A stretch of DNA of 64,000 nucleotides, from assembly GCF_000189415.1 (NCBI RefSeq), contig NC_015144.1, positions 1,245,501 through 1,309,500 of the forward strand, read 5' to 3'. This stretch comes from Weeksella virosa DSM 16922. GTDB lineage: Bacteria; Bacteroidota; Bacteroidia; Flavobacteriales; Weeksellaceae. Below are positions 10,805 through 19,449 of this stretch, piece after piece (positions within the stretch are counted from its first letter, which is position 1; the number at the start of each line of letters is the position of its first letter). Under the pieces are notes generated by a model, which was not told the DNA's origin, ran no database searches, and saw nothing but the letters and a program-made list of their open reading frames with translations. Made by a program: the position numbers and the translations under genes.

Positions 10805-12313
10805 TTATGTAGTTGGGATTAATTTCTTGAAATCATCCGATTGTATCAAACAAATAATATTCTCGATGTCTTCTCCGATTAAGCGATCTTCTTTTAGTTT
10901 CGGACAAACCGAACGAACCGCTTGGAAAACTTTCTCAAGAGCTGCACTGGTTTTTTTAGGGCGTCTGAACTCTAATCCCTGGCAAGCATACATCAACTCG
11001 ATTGCTAAAATACGCTCGACATTGTCTAGAACTTGGTTGAATTTTCTACCCGAAATACTTCCCATCGAGACATGGTCTTCTTGTCCTAACGAGGTAGGGA
11101 TACTATCTGCAGAGGCTGGAAAACACAGGGTTTTGTTTTCGGTACAAAGGGCAGCTGAGGTGTATTGCGGAATCATAAAACCAGAATCTAGGCCAGAGCT
11201 TTCTGTTAATAATCTTGGTAAACCGTATTTTCCTTCGAGTAATAAATATTGTCTTCGGTCTGAAATATTTCCTAACTCCGAAGCAGCAATAGTTGCGTAG
11301 TCCAAAGCCATTGCAAGGGGTTGGCCGTGGAAATTTCCGCCAGATATAGTTTCTTGTTCAGAAATCACAATCGGGTTATCGGTTACCGAGTTTAGTTCTA
11401 TCTCGACCAATTCTTTTAGGTGAAAATATGCATTTCTAGAGGCACCATGCACTTGAGGAATACAACGTAGAGAATACGGGTCTTGTACACGACCACAGTC
11501 TGCATGAGAGAAGGCAATCTCCGATCCATCCAATAAGTCTCGCATTTGTTTGGCTACAAGTTGCGTTCCCTTGAACGGACGAATTTTGTGTAATTCTTCT
11601 TTGAATGGGCTTGGCGAACCTTCGTAAGCTTCTAATGACAAAGCTCCTGTAACGTCGGCTAAATTGAGTAAATAACTAAACTTTTCTAGACCGTGAATCG
11701 CATGAGCCAAGATAAATTGAGTTCCATTGATAAGCCCTAAGCCTTCTTTTGCCGAAAGGTGGATTGGTTCTAATTGATGCTTGCTTAAGGCTTCTTTGGT
11801 AGAAATAATTTTGTCGTTGTCCCAAACTTTTCCTTCACCAATCAAAGGTAAAAAAAGATGAGAAAGAGGAGCCAAATCGCCCGAAGCTCCCACCGAACCT
11901 TTTTCAGGAACCACTGGGATGATGTCTTTCTCTACCATGAGCAAGATGCGTTCTACAACTCTTAGGCTAACACCCGAAAATCCTTTGGCTAGGGCATGTG
12001 CCTTGGCAAGTAACATCGATTTAGAGATTTCTTTCTTTATCGGATTTCCAACACCCACAGCATGGCTGATTAGAAGGTTGTGTTGTAGTTGTCGAGTTTC
12101 TTCTTCAGAAATTTTGGTATCGCACAAAGGACCAAAACCCGTATTGATCCCGTAAACAGTTTGCCCTGATGATACAATTTTTACAACATTTTGCTGCGAA
12201 TGCTCTATGTTTTCTTTGCTTTGCTGATTAAGTGTAAAGTTTTCTTTATCAGAGGTAATATTTAGAAAATCCTCTAAGGTAAGAAAGTCTAAGCCTACAA
12301 TTTTTCCGTTCAT
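10805..12313 (-). CDS. hutH: Histidine ammonia-lyase
   Basis: This enzyme removes ammonia from L-histidine to give urocanate, the first step of histidine breakdown in the cytosol. The sequence has VGASGDLAPLSH, whose Ala-Ser-Gly triad cyclises to the MIO electrophile, and the conserved YGINTGFGPL and SGGNFHGQPLA blocks. I start at the ATG at 12313 (502 aa, the normal length). An ATG at 12334 and a TTG at 12358 are also in frame, but a perfect TATATTTG -7 box abuts the 12334 ATG, which would put those starts at or before the transcription start. No other hut genes are nearby. Confidence 0.93.
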   Translation of the reverse strand: MNGKIVGLDFLTLEDFLNITSDKENFTLNQQSKENIEHSQQNVVKIVSSGQTVYGINTGFGPLCDTKISEEETRQLQHNLLISHAVGVGNPIKKEISKSMLLAKAHALAKGFSGVSLRVVERILLMVEKDIIPVVPEKGSVGASGDLAPLSHLFLPLIGEGKVWDNDKIISTKEALSKHQLEPIHLSAKEGLGLINGTQFILAHAIHGLEKFSYLLNLADVTGALSLEAYEGSPSPFKEELHKIRPFKGTQLVAKQMRDLLDGSEIAFSHADCGRVQDPYSLRCIPQVHGASRNAYFHLKELVEIELNSVTDNPIVISEQETISGGNFHGQPLAMALDYATIAASELGNISDRRQYLLLEGKYGLPRLLTESSGLDSGFMIPQYTSAALCTENKTLCFPASADSIPTSLGQEDHVSMGSISGRKFNQVLDNVERILAIELMYACQGLEFRRPKKTSAALEKVFQAVRSVCPKLKEDRLIGEDIENIICLIQSDDFKKLIPTT

Positions 12314-12334
12314 CGTTTTGTATGATTTTGGCAT

Positions 12335-12342
12335 CAAATATA
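12335..12342 (-). promoter_or_regulatory. -7 box for hutH
   Basis: On the minus strand this reads TATATTTG, a perfect match to TAnnTTTG, 21 bp before the chosen hutH start. It decides the start choice for that gene. Confidence 0.6.
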
Positions 12343-12405
12343 AAAATTTAATAGGCAAATACGATGATTTGTAGGAGTAATGATGGGAATATGTTTAAGT
12401 TTCAA

Positions 12406-12413
12406 TAAATTTG
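12406..12413 (+). promoter_or_regulatory. -7 box for folE
   Basis: TAAATTTG matches TAnnTTTG and ends 16 bp before the folE ATG. It is divergent from the hutH promoter in a ~115-bp intergenic region. Confidence 0.6.
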
Positions 12414-12429
12414 TACAAATTTTTAGAAG

Positions 12430-13104
12430 ATGTGTGATAAACATATAGACGAATTGGCAGATGAGCATATCATGACCAATTTAGAAACGCCTTTGCGCGC
12501 TGACGCTTTCGATCTTGCGGTAGACGAAAAGGTAAAGTTGATAGAAGACGATTTTAAAAAAATTATGTTGACGCTAGGTCTAGACCTAACAGATGATTCG
12601 CTAAAAGGGACTCCGAAAAGAGTTGCGAAAATGTTTGTTAAAGAAATATTTGGTGGTTTATTACCAGAGAACAGACCAGGTATGTCGACTTTTGAAAATA
12701 AATATAATTACAACCAAATGTTGGTAGAAAAAGATATTGTAGTCTACTCTACCTGTGAACATCATTTCTTGCCCATTGTCGGTAGAGCACACGTGGCGTA
12801 TATCTCAAAAGGGAGGGTGATTGGGTTGTCGAAGATGAACCGTATTGTAGATTATTTTGCCAAAAGACCACAGGTACAAGAACGTCTCACAATGCAAGTA
12901 GTAAAAGCATTGCAAGACGCTTTAGGGACCGAAGATGTAGCATGTGTTATCGATGCTAAACACCTTTGTGTAAACTCTAGAGGAATTCGAGATATCGAAT
13001 CGAGCACCGTGACAGCAGAATATGGGGGACAATTTAAAAAAGACGAAAACTTAAGAAAAGAGTTTTTAAGCTATTTACGCTTGAATACAACATTTAATGT
13101 ATAA
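12430..13104 (+). CDS. folE: GTP cyclohydrolase I
   Basis: This 224-aa enzyme converts GTP to 7,8-dihydroneopterin triphosphate, the first step of tetrahydrofolate synthesis. Zinc ligands are visible at Cys109 and His112 in YSTCEHHFLP and Cys180 in HLCVNSRGIRD. The GTP-binding/dimer segment GLSKMNRIVDYFAKRPQVQE and the C-terminal STVTAEYGGQF are also canonical. It is followed 28 bp later by cysS on the same strand, probably on one transcript. The first ~30 residues are a variable extension typical of the type I family. Confidence 0.95.
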   Translation: MCDKHIDELADEHIMTNLETPLRADAFDLAVDEKVKLIEDDFKKIMLTLGLDLTDDSLKGTPKRVAKMFVKEIFGGLLPENRPGMSTFENKYNYNQMLVEKDIVVYSTCEHHFLPIVGRAHVAYISKGRVIGLSKMNRIVDYFAKRPQVQERLTMQVVKALQDALGTEDVACVIDAKHLCVNSRGIRDIESSTVTAEYGGQFKKDENLRKEFLSYLRLNTTFNV

Positions 13105-13132
13105 AAATTTTAGCAGATAATTTTAGACAATT

Positions 13133-14602
13133 ATGGTAAAACAACATCAATTAAAAGTGTACAATTCACTTAGCGGACAAAAAGAAAAATTCGTGCCTAT
13201 AAACAAAGAATTTGTTGGTATGTATGTCTGTGGACCTACCGTATACAGCCATGTTCACTTGGGTAATGTGCGAACTTTTATGTCGTTTGATATGATTTAC
13301 CGTTATCTTCTATTATTAGGATACAAAGTGCGCTATGTCCGTAATATTACTGATGTAGGCCATTTATTAGACGATTCTGACGAAGATAAAATTGCTAAAA
13401 AAGCACGATTAGAAAAAGTAGAACCCATGGAGATTGTACAAAAATACACAGTCGATTTTCATGATGTTTTGCGCAAATTCAATAATCATCCACCCAATGT
13501 AGAACCCACCGCAACTGGGCATATCGTAGAGCAAATTGTCATTACCAAAGAGCTTATCGAGAAAGGTTTAGCATACGAATCGAATGGCTCTGTCTATTTC
13601 GATGTGAAAAAGTACAATGAAAAAGGAGGGAATTATGGTGAACTTTCTAATCGGAACATAGAAGACCTAATGGCTAATACACGCACTTTGGATGGGCAAG
13701 ATGAGAAACGAAATCCGCAAGATTTTGCTCTCTGGAAAAAAGCACTACCCGACCATATAATGCGTTGGCCTTCACCATGGGGAGAAGGTTTTCCTGGGTG
13801 GCACTTAGAGTGCACCGTAATGAGTACCAAGTATCTAGGAGAACAATTCGATATTCATGGAGGGGGAATGGATCTAAAATTTCCGCACCACGAATGTGAA
13901 ATTGCACAAGCAAAAGGAGCCTATGGACAAGAGCCCGTAAAATACTGGTTGCATGCAAATATGTTAACCCTGAACGGACAAAAAATGTCTAAATCTACAG
14001 GTAACACAATTTTGCCAGAAGAACTATTATCAGGGAATAACTCTTTTTTCGATAAAGGATTTTCTCCGATGGTAATACGCTTCTTTATGATGCAAGCGCA
14101 TTATAGGAGCATTTTAGACTTCTCGAACGAAGCTATTTTAGCAAGTGAAAAAGGCTACACTCGTTTGATGGAAGCTTATAAAACTATCCCGTCTATAGAA
14201 CCCAATGCCACTTCTACTTTCGATGTGAAAGCTTTTGAAACAAAGTTGTACGAAGCAATGGACGATGATTTTAACACGCCCATCCTCATCGCTCATTTAT
14301 TCGATGCAGTAAAAATCATCAATAGCCTAAAGGAAGGAACCGAAACCCTAAACACTGAAGATCTTGCATTGCTACAAAAGATAATGAATGACTTTGTTGT
14401 CAAAGTTTTAGGGCTGAAAGAAGAAGAAACCTCATCAGATTCCACACACAAATTAGACGGAGTCTTGCAAATGTTAATCGAGATGCGTAATCAGGCAAGG
14501 GTTGATAAAAATTGGACGTTATCGGATCAAATCCGAGATGAACTCTCATCGCTTGGTATTCAGTTAAAAGATAGCAAAGACGGCACTACTTATCAGTTTT
14601 AG
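13133..14602 (+). CDS. cysS: Cysteine--tRNA ligase
   Basis: This 489-aa class I aminoacyl-tRNA synthetase charges tRNA-Cys. The N-terminal catalytic domain has the zinc Cys in [11 protein letters not shown] and the HIGH-type signature as [10 protein letters not shown] (residues 40-49). KMSKSTGN follows near residue 283, and [18 protein letters not shown] supplies further zinc ligands. The C-terminal ~170 residues are the helical DALR-type anticodon region. It is the last gene of the folE-cysS unit, followed by a hairpin terminator. Confidence 0.96.
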   Translation: MVKQHQLKVYNSLSGQKEKFVPINKEFVGMYVCGPTVYSHVHLGNVRTFMSFDMIYRYLLLLGYKVRYVRNITDVGHLLDDSDEDKIAKKARLEKVEPMEIVQKYTVDFHDVLRKFNNHPPNVEPTATGHIVEQIVITKELIEKGLAYESNGSVYFDVKKYNEKGGNYGELSNRNIEDLMANTRTLDGQDEKRNPQDFALWKKALPDHIMRWPSPWGEGFPGWHLECTVMSTKYLGEQFDIHGGGMDLKFPHHECEIAQAKGAYGQEPVKYWLHANMLTLNGQKMSKSTGNTILPEELLSGNNSFFDKGFSPMVIRFFMMQAHYRSILDFSNEAILASEKGYTRLMEAYKTIPSIEPNATSTFDVKAFETKLYEAMDDDFNTPILIAHLFDAVKIINSLKEGTETLNTEDLALLQKIMNDFVVKVLGLKEEETSSDSTHKLDGVLQMLIEMRNQARVDKNWTLSDQIRDELSSLGIQLKDSKDGTTYQF

Positions 14603-14643
14603 AAATAAAATTAGGAAATAACAATATTTTATCTAAAAACATT

Positions 14644-14680
14644 AAAAAGGTTATTCTCTGTTAGAGGATAGCCTTTTTTA
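14644..14680 (+). terminator. Intrinsic terminator after cysS
   Basis: Arms AAAAAGGTTATTCTCT and AGAGGATAGCCTTTTT pair completely if two G-U pairs are allowed; the loop is GTT and a T run follows. Confidence 0.75.
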
Positions 14681-14770
14681 TTGCTTATATCCGAATAATT
14701 AACAAAATATTTTGATATGTAAGAAAAATTAAACATTTTTGTAGGAATAATTACAATAACATTAATACAT

Positions 14771-17700
14771 ATGAGGAAAAAGTTTACAACTTTGAGTACC
14801 TTGTCAATGTTCTTTTTAGGAGGATTTGCAATGGCACAGGTAACTGGTGTTCTGAAAGATTCTTCAGGCTTTGCATTGGATGATGCAGAAGTAATTGTTG
14901 AGGCTACAGGACAATCTGCATTCACAGACATGAATGGTAATTTTTCAATCGATGCTAAAGTCGGCGATGTTCTGACAATCATCGATGCTAATGGAGAGGT
15001 TTATACCTTAAAAGTTACTAAAAACAACTTAGGAGAAGTAAAATTCAAAAAAACTAAGTCAGACAATATCGAGTTACAGACTGTTAACTTGATTGGAGGT
15101 ATCAAAATGGATGTTGCTCAGAAAATTGGAGCATACGATGTGGTAAAGAAAGAAGATTTCGAATTAGCACCGACCGCTTCTATCGACGAAGTGTTGAACG
15201 GTCGCGTAGCTGGTTTAGTTTTCTCGTCGAATTCAGGAGACCCAGGATCATCAAATATTATTACGATTCGTGGGGTAGGATCTTTAATCGGTACACCGAA
15301 TCCGTTGTATATTATCGATGGTGTAGCGGTAGGTAAAGGTACCGACAACGCTGGATTGACAGAGTCTTGGAACCCGCTTGCGTCAATAGACCCGAACCAA
15401 ATCGAGAATGTAATGGTCTTGAAGGATGCGTCTGCAACCGCTCTTTATGGTGCTCGTGGAGCAAATGGGGTAATTGTTGTAACAACCAAAAAAGGACGTT
15501 ATAACCAAAAAACCCGCTTCAACTTCTCGACAGATAAAGCTGTATCTTCAATAGCATACGATAAGCAAAAGTTTTTTAATGCTGAAGAATATATACGTTG
15601 GGGAGCAATGGCTGAGATGAATAGAGATGCTAATTATGCAACAGACATGCAAGCCGCAATTGCTAAATTTGCAGAATTAGCAGGTTGGGACGGTAAAACA
15701 AACACCGATTGGCGTAGTGCTATTCAACGAAATCAGTCGACTGTATCTACTTATAATTTCTCGGCAACAGGAGGAAGTGAAAATACCTCTTTCCGTGTGG
15801 GGACTTCTTACTACGACAACAAATCGCTAATTAGAGAGTCGAAGTTTAACCGTTTAGGAGTTAACGCAGCGATAGATCATAAGGTAGAAGAAAAATTAAA
15901 CTTAGGTTTGAATTTGAACTTTTCTAATGTAGAAAGAACTTCATTAGATGACGGTGGAGCCTATCGAAACCCATGGACTTCACAATTTAGTCTTCTCCCA
16001 ATATACCCAATCTATAATCCTGATGGATCATATAACTTATTGAACTTAGGGAGTGGAAACCAATACTTTAATCCTGTAGCCATTCAAGAGTTAGATTTTA
16101 CAAAAGCGAGTATTCAGACCTATGTAGGAGCTGTAAATGCAGAATACCAATTTGCTAAAAACTTCTATTTCTATACATTGTATGGAGTGCAGTATCAACG
16201 TTTAAATGAGCGTCAGTACTGGGATCCTTCTGTTGGAGATGGGAAAAATCAAGAAGTTAATTCATCTGATAAATATCCAGAGGGATTACCAGGAGGGATG
16301 TTTACCCTAGCAAATACTGCTGTTTTTGATTGGAACTGGCAAAACTCTGTTAGTTACCGTAAAGTAATTAACGATCGTCACGATTTACAAGTTTGGGCCG
16401 GGATGGAATACCAAGAACATAAATACGATCTGAACTATGCAACTGTAGTTAACTTATTAGAACCAAGACCATATTTGAACTTTGGGGCAAATCAAGATAG
16501 AATCTCAGTTGGGGAAAATGTGTTTAGATGGAATCAAATTTCATATTTCGGACGTGCTAACTACGTGTTGGATGGAAAATATACCTTATCTGGACAAATT
16601 CGTCGAGACTCAAACTCAACATTAGGACACAATAATAAAGATGGAATTTTCTGGTCTGCCGCTGCAAGCTGGAATCTAGGGAAAGAAAATTTCGTTGCAC
16701 CGGATGGGGTTTTATCTAATCTAGTACTTCGTGGTAACTATGGTGAGATTGGGAATATCCCTTATGCAGATTCATGGGGAGCGCAGTACAACGCCTATAA
16801 CAAACTAAGACTATCAAGTGCCGGGTATGGAGTAGATGTGCCAGGTTTAGGAATAGGAACAGCCGGTAACCCAGACCTCAAATGGGAGGTGAGTCAACAA
16901 TGGAACGTTGGGTTAGATTTTAGTTTACTAAAAGCCGTTAACTTTACCTTGGATGTCTATAATAGAAAAACCATTGATGCTATCTATAACCAAACAATTG
17001 TTGGGACCAACGGATACCCTGTTAGTTATTATGCCAACATCGGTACAATGAGTAATAAAGGGGTAGAGGCAACCTTCAATACAAGACCGATAAATAAACA
17101 ATTCATTTGGAGTATCAACGGTAACTTCTCTTACAATAGAAATAAAGTGGATGAACTCTATACAGATAGACCAGATGCTATAGAAAGAGGTTCAGGTAAT
17201 GGAATTCGTGCTATCTCGAAAGGACGAGAGTTCTTTGAATACTACGTACCATTATGGGCAGGAGTAGATCCAGAAACCGGAGCAGGTATGTGGTGGACAG
17301 ATGAAACCAAAACAGAAACAACAACCGATCGCGGAAAAGCGAAGAGTGTTTGGTTAGGTAAATCAGGTTTCCCTAAGTATTTAGCAGGTTTCAAAAATGA
17401 TTTCTCATACAAAGGTGTATCCTTATCGGTATTCTTTACAGGTCAGTTCGATTATTATGTACACAATAGATGGCAAAACTTTATCTTGAGTGATGGATCT
17501 AAAATGGGGAATAACCAAATTAAATCTGCACTCTATGATGCTTGGACACCTGATAATAGAAATGCATCGAATCCAAAACCGATTGCATATCAAAATAACG
17601 AGACAGAACATTTATCAGATCGTTGGGTAAGAAAAGGGGATCATATCCGTCTAAAAGAAGTAAAATTAGCGTATACGTTTAATGATGTCTTCAAGAAAAA

Positions 17701-17890
17701 TACAGGATTAGAAAATCTAACTGTATATGTAAAAGGAGTGAACCTTTGGATGCATGCTTTTGATGATAAGCTAGACTTTGATCCAGAGTCAAACTCAAAT
17801 GCTTACGGAGGAGCAGCAGGGAAAGGGCTGTATGACTATACATCTCCTATTTTGAAAACAATTTCATTAGGAGTGTCATTAGATTTTTAA
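14771..17890 (+). CDS. SusC/RagA family TonB-dependent outer-membrane transporter
   Basis: This 1039-aa receptor imports a nutrient, usually an oligosaccharide or peptide, across the outer membrane with TonB energy. A signal peptide ends at FAMAQ. Then comes a carboxypeptidase-regulatory-like domain (VTGVLKDSSGFALDDAEVIV), the plug (IDEVLNGRVAGLVFSSNSGD, LYIIDGVAVG and MVLKDASATALYGARGANGV, all SusC hallmarks), and a long beta-barrel ending ISLGVSLDF. The SusD partner starts 21 bp later. The substrate is unknown: no glycoside hydrolase, peptidase or sensor gene is adjacent, so this is not a full polysaccharide-utilisation locus. Confidence 0.95.
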   Translation: MRKKFTTLSTLSMFFLGGFAMAQVTGVLKDSSGFALDDAEVIVEATGQSAFTDMNGNFSIDAKVGDVLTIIDANGEVYTLKVTKNNLGEVKFKKTKSDNIELQTVNLIGGIKMDVAQKIGAYDVVKKEDFELAPTASIDEVLNGRVAGLVFSSNSGDPGSSNIITIRGVGSLIGTPNPLYIIDGVAVGKGTDNAGLTESWNPLASIDPNQIENVMVLKDASATALYGARGANGVIVVTTKKGRYNQKTRFNFSTDKAVSSIAYDKQKFFNAEEYIRWGAMAEMNRDANYATDMQAAIAKFAELAGWDGKTNTDWRSAIQRNQSTVSTYNFSATGGSENTSFRVGTSYYDNKSLIRESKFNRLGVNAAIDHKVEEKLNLGLNLNFSNVERTSLDDGGAYRNPWTSQFSLLPIYPIYNPDGSYNLLNLGSGNQYFNPVAIQELDFTKASIQTYVGAVNAEYQFAKNFYFYTLYGVQYQRLNERQYWDPSVGDGKNQEVNSSDKYPEGLPGGMFTLANTAVFDWNWQNSVSYRKVINDRHDLQVWAGMEYQEHKYDLNYATVVNLLEPRPYLNFGANQDRISVGENVFRWNQISYFGRANYVLDGKYTLSGQIRRDSNSTLGHNNKDGIFWSAAASWNLGKENFVAPDGVLSNLVLRGNYGEIGNIPYADSWGAQYNAYNKLRLSSAGYGVDVPGLGIGTAGNPDLKWEVSQQWNVGLDFSLLKAVNFTLDVYNRKTIDAIYNQTIVGTNGYPVSYYANIGTMSNKGVEATFNTRPINKQFIWSINGNFSYNRNKVDELYTDRPDAIERGSGNGIRAISKGREFFEYYVPLWAGVDPETGAGMWWTDETKTETTTDRGKAKSVWLGKSGFPKYLAGFKNDFSYKGVSLSVFFTGQFDYYVHNRWQNFILSDGSKMGNNQIKSALYDAWTPDNRNASNPKPIAYQNNETEHLSDRWVRKGDHIRLKEVKLAYTFNDVFKKNTGLENLTVYVKGVNLWMHAFDDKLDFDPESNSNAYGGAAGKGLYDYTSPILKTISLGVSLDF

Positions 17891-17911
17891 TTTTTTTAAT
17901 TTGAATTCATT

Positions 17912-19351
17912 ATGAAAAAAATACTATTAGGATTATTCACAGTTGGGGCAGCCTTGTCTTTTACAGCTTGTAGTGATGACCGATTAGACTTAGAGCCTGT
18001 TATCGAAGATGTATATACAGGAACAATCCAAGATGAAAAACAAATGTCTTGGCACGTAAATCAGATTTATAATTCACTTGCTTTTGGCGACAACTTTGGA
18101 GCCGCTATACTGCTATACGGAGATATGATCTCAGAAAATGTTTTTATGAGTGCTTCTAATACTTCGGGATATCATCAAACTTTGAATAATATCTCATGGT
18201 CAGGAGAATCAGGGTTTGGTGTATGGCGCGGATTATATGATGTTATACAAAAAGCCAATATCGTGATCTTGGATAATAATGTACCAGTAACCGACAAAGT
18301 TGTAAGTTATAAGGGAGAAGCAAAAATCGCAAGAGGAATGGCTTATTTCTACTTATTGCAACTTTATGCTTCAAACCCAACAAGTGGACAGTACCAAGAA
18401 GTAGGAGTACCATTAGTTTTAGATTTTTACAACCCTAACCATTTCCCAGAAAGAAGCACAGTCGCTCAAGGATACGATCAAGTTATCAAAGATTTGACGG
18501 AAGGGATTGCAGAAATGAATGCAAACTCTAGAACGAAGAAAACATATTTATCTCCGACAGCGGGCAGATTATTGCTGGCTAAAGCATATCTAACCCGTGG
18601 ACAAGCAGGTGACTATGATAAAGCTATTCAATATGCAGAAGAAACAATTAATCTTGCTCCTGCAAGCTTTGAACTTCTGAAAAATGAAGATGTGAAAAAC
18701 TATTTCACCTCAACTAAATCAGATCTATATGAAAATCGTCCAGAAACCGTTTTTGAAATCGAACAAGGACCTAAATTTACTTTAGATATCAATGCACATC
18801 TTGGTTCTTTCTACTCTGTACAGGGAGGGCATAGAGGTTTGATGGTCAGAAAATGGGTTGCCGATCTCTATGATTCTTCTGATGTACGACTCAAAGAAAC
18901 TCTTTCAACTGGAGGAGCACCTGTAAATGATGACCCAAAAGGTGTATGGACCAAAAAGTATCCACGCGCTATGGACGGGCAAAACTATCACGCAAACGTG
19001 AAAGTTCTCCGTTTGAGCGAAGCTTTATTTGTAAAGATGGAAGCTTTGGCTAAAAAAGGAGACAATACACAAGCACTTGCACTAGTAAATGATTTTGCTC
19101 AAGAAAGAGGAGCAACTTCTACCTACTCAGGAGATGCACTTACAGCCGTATTGTTAGAGAAACAAAAAGAGTTCTTAGCAGAAGGACATCGATTCTTTGA
19201 CCTTAAAAGAAATAATTTAGGATTTGATAAGAAAACGAACTGTTACCAAAACTGTTCATTCGATGCAAATTCACGTTATATGGTATTCCCAATTTCGCTT
19301 TCAGAGCGTTTATTGAACACCAGTTTATCTCAACACCCACTTTGGCAATAA
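17912..19351 (+). CDS. SusD/RagB family nutrient-binding lipoprotein
   Basis: This 479-aa surface lipoprotein forms the lid over the SusC barrel and binds its substrate. The signal peptide ends in a lipobox (SFTACSDD), so Cys20 is the expected lipidation site. The middle has the helical TPR-like SusD fold (AKIARGMAYFYLLQLYASN, LLLAKAYLTRG, YDKAIQYAEETI), and the C-terminus has the family signature EKQKEFLAEGHRFFDLKR. It is co-transcribed with the upstream SusC gene and closed by a strong terminator. The ligand cannot be inferred. Confidence 0.94.
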   Translation: MKKILLGLFTVGAALSFTACSDDRLDLEPVIEDVYTGTIQDEKQMSWHVNQIYNSLAFGDNFGAAILLYGDMISENVFMSASNTSGYHQTLNNISWSGESGFGVWRGLYDVIQKANIVILDNNVPVTDKVVSYKGEAKIARGMAYFYLLQLYASNPTSGQYQEVGVPLVLDFYNPNHFPERSTVAQGYDQVIKDLTEGIAEMNANSRTKKTYLSPTAGRLLLAKAYLTRGQAGDYDKAIQYAEETINLAPASFELLKNEDVKNYFTSTKSDLYENRPETVFEIEQGPKFTLDINAHLGSFYSVQGGHRGLMVRKWVADLYDSSDVRLKETLSTGGAPVNDDPKGVWTKKYPRAMDGQNYHANVKVLRLSEALFVKMEALAKKGDNTQALALVNDFAQERGATSTYSGDALTAVLLEKQKEFLAEGHRFFDLKRNNLGFDKKTNCYQNCSFDANSRYMVFPISLSERLLNTSLSQHPLWQ

Positions 19352-19372
19352 GATAAAATAAGTAAGGATAAT

Positions 19373-19404
19373 AAAAAACCCATTCAAATGAATGGGTTTT
19401 TTTG
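19373..19404 (+). terminator. Intrinsic terminator after susD-like gene
   Basis: Stem AAAAAACCCATTC/GAATGGGTTTTTT with an AAAT loop. The T-run tail ends in TTTG, which is also the -33 element of the next promoter. Confidence 0.88.
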
Positions 19405-19430
19405 TGCCTAAAAAAAATCATTTACATTTG
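19401..19430 (+). promoter_or_regulatory. Promoter of the Porin_10 gene
   Basis: TTTG (19401-19404), an 18-bp spacer and TACATTTG (19423-19430) fit the Bacteroidota consensus in both elements. The box ends 19 bp before the ATG at 19450. The -33 element overlaps the tail of the preceding terminator. Confidence 0.7.
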
Positions 19431-19449
19431 CATCAAGTTATTATTGGCT

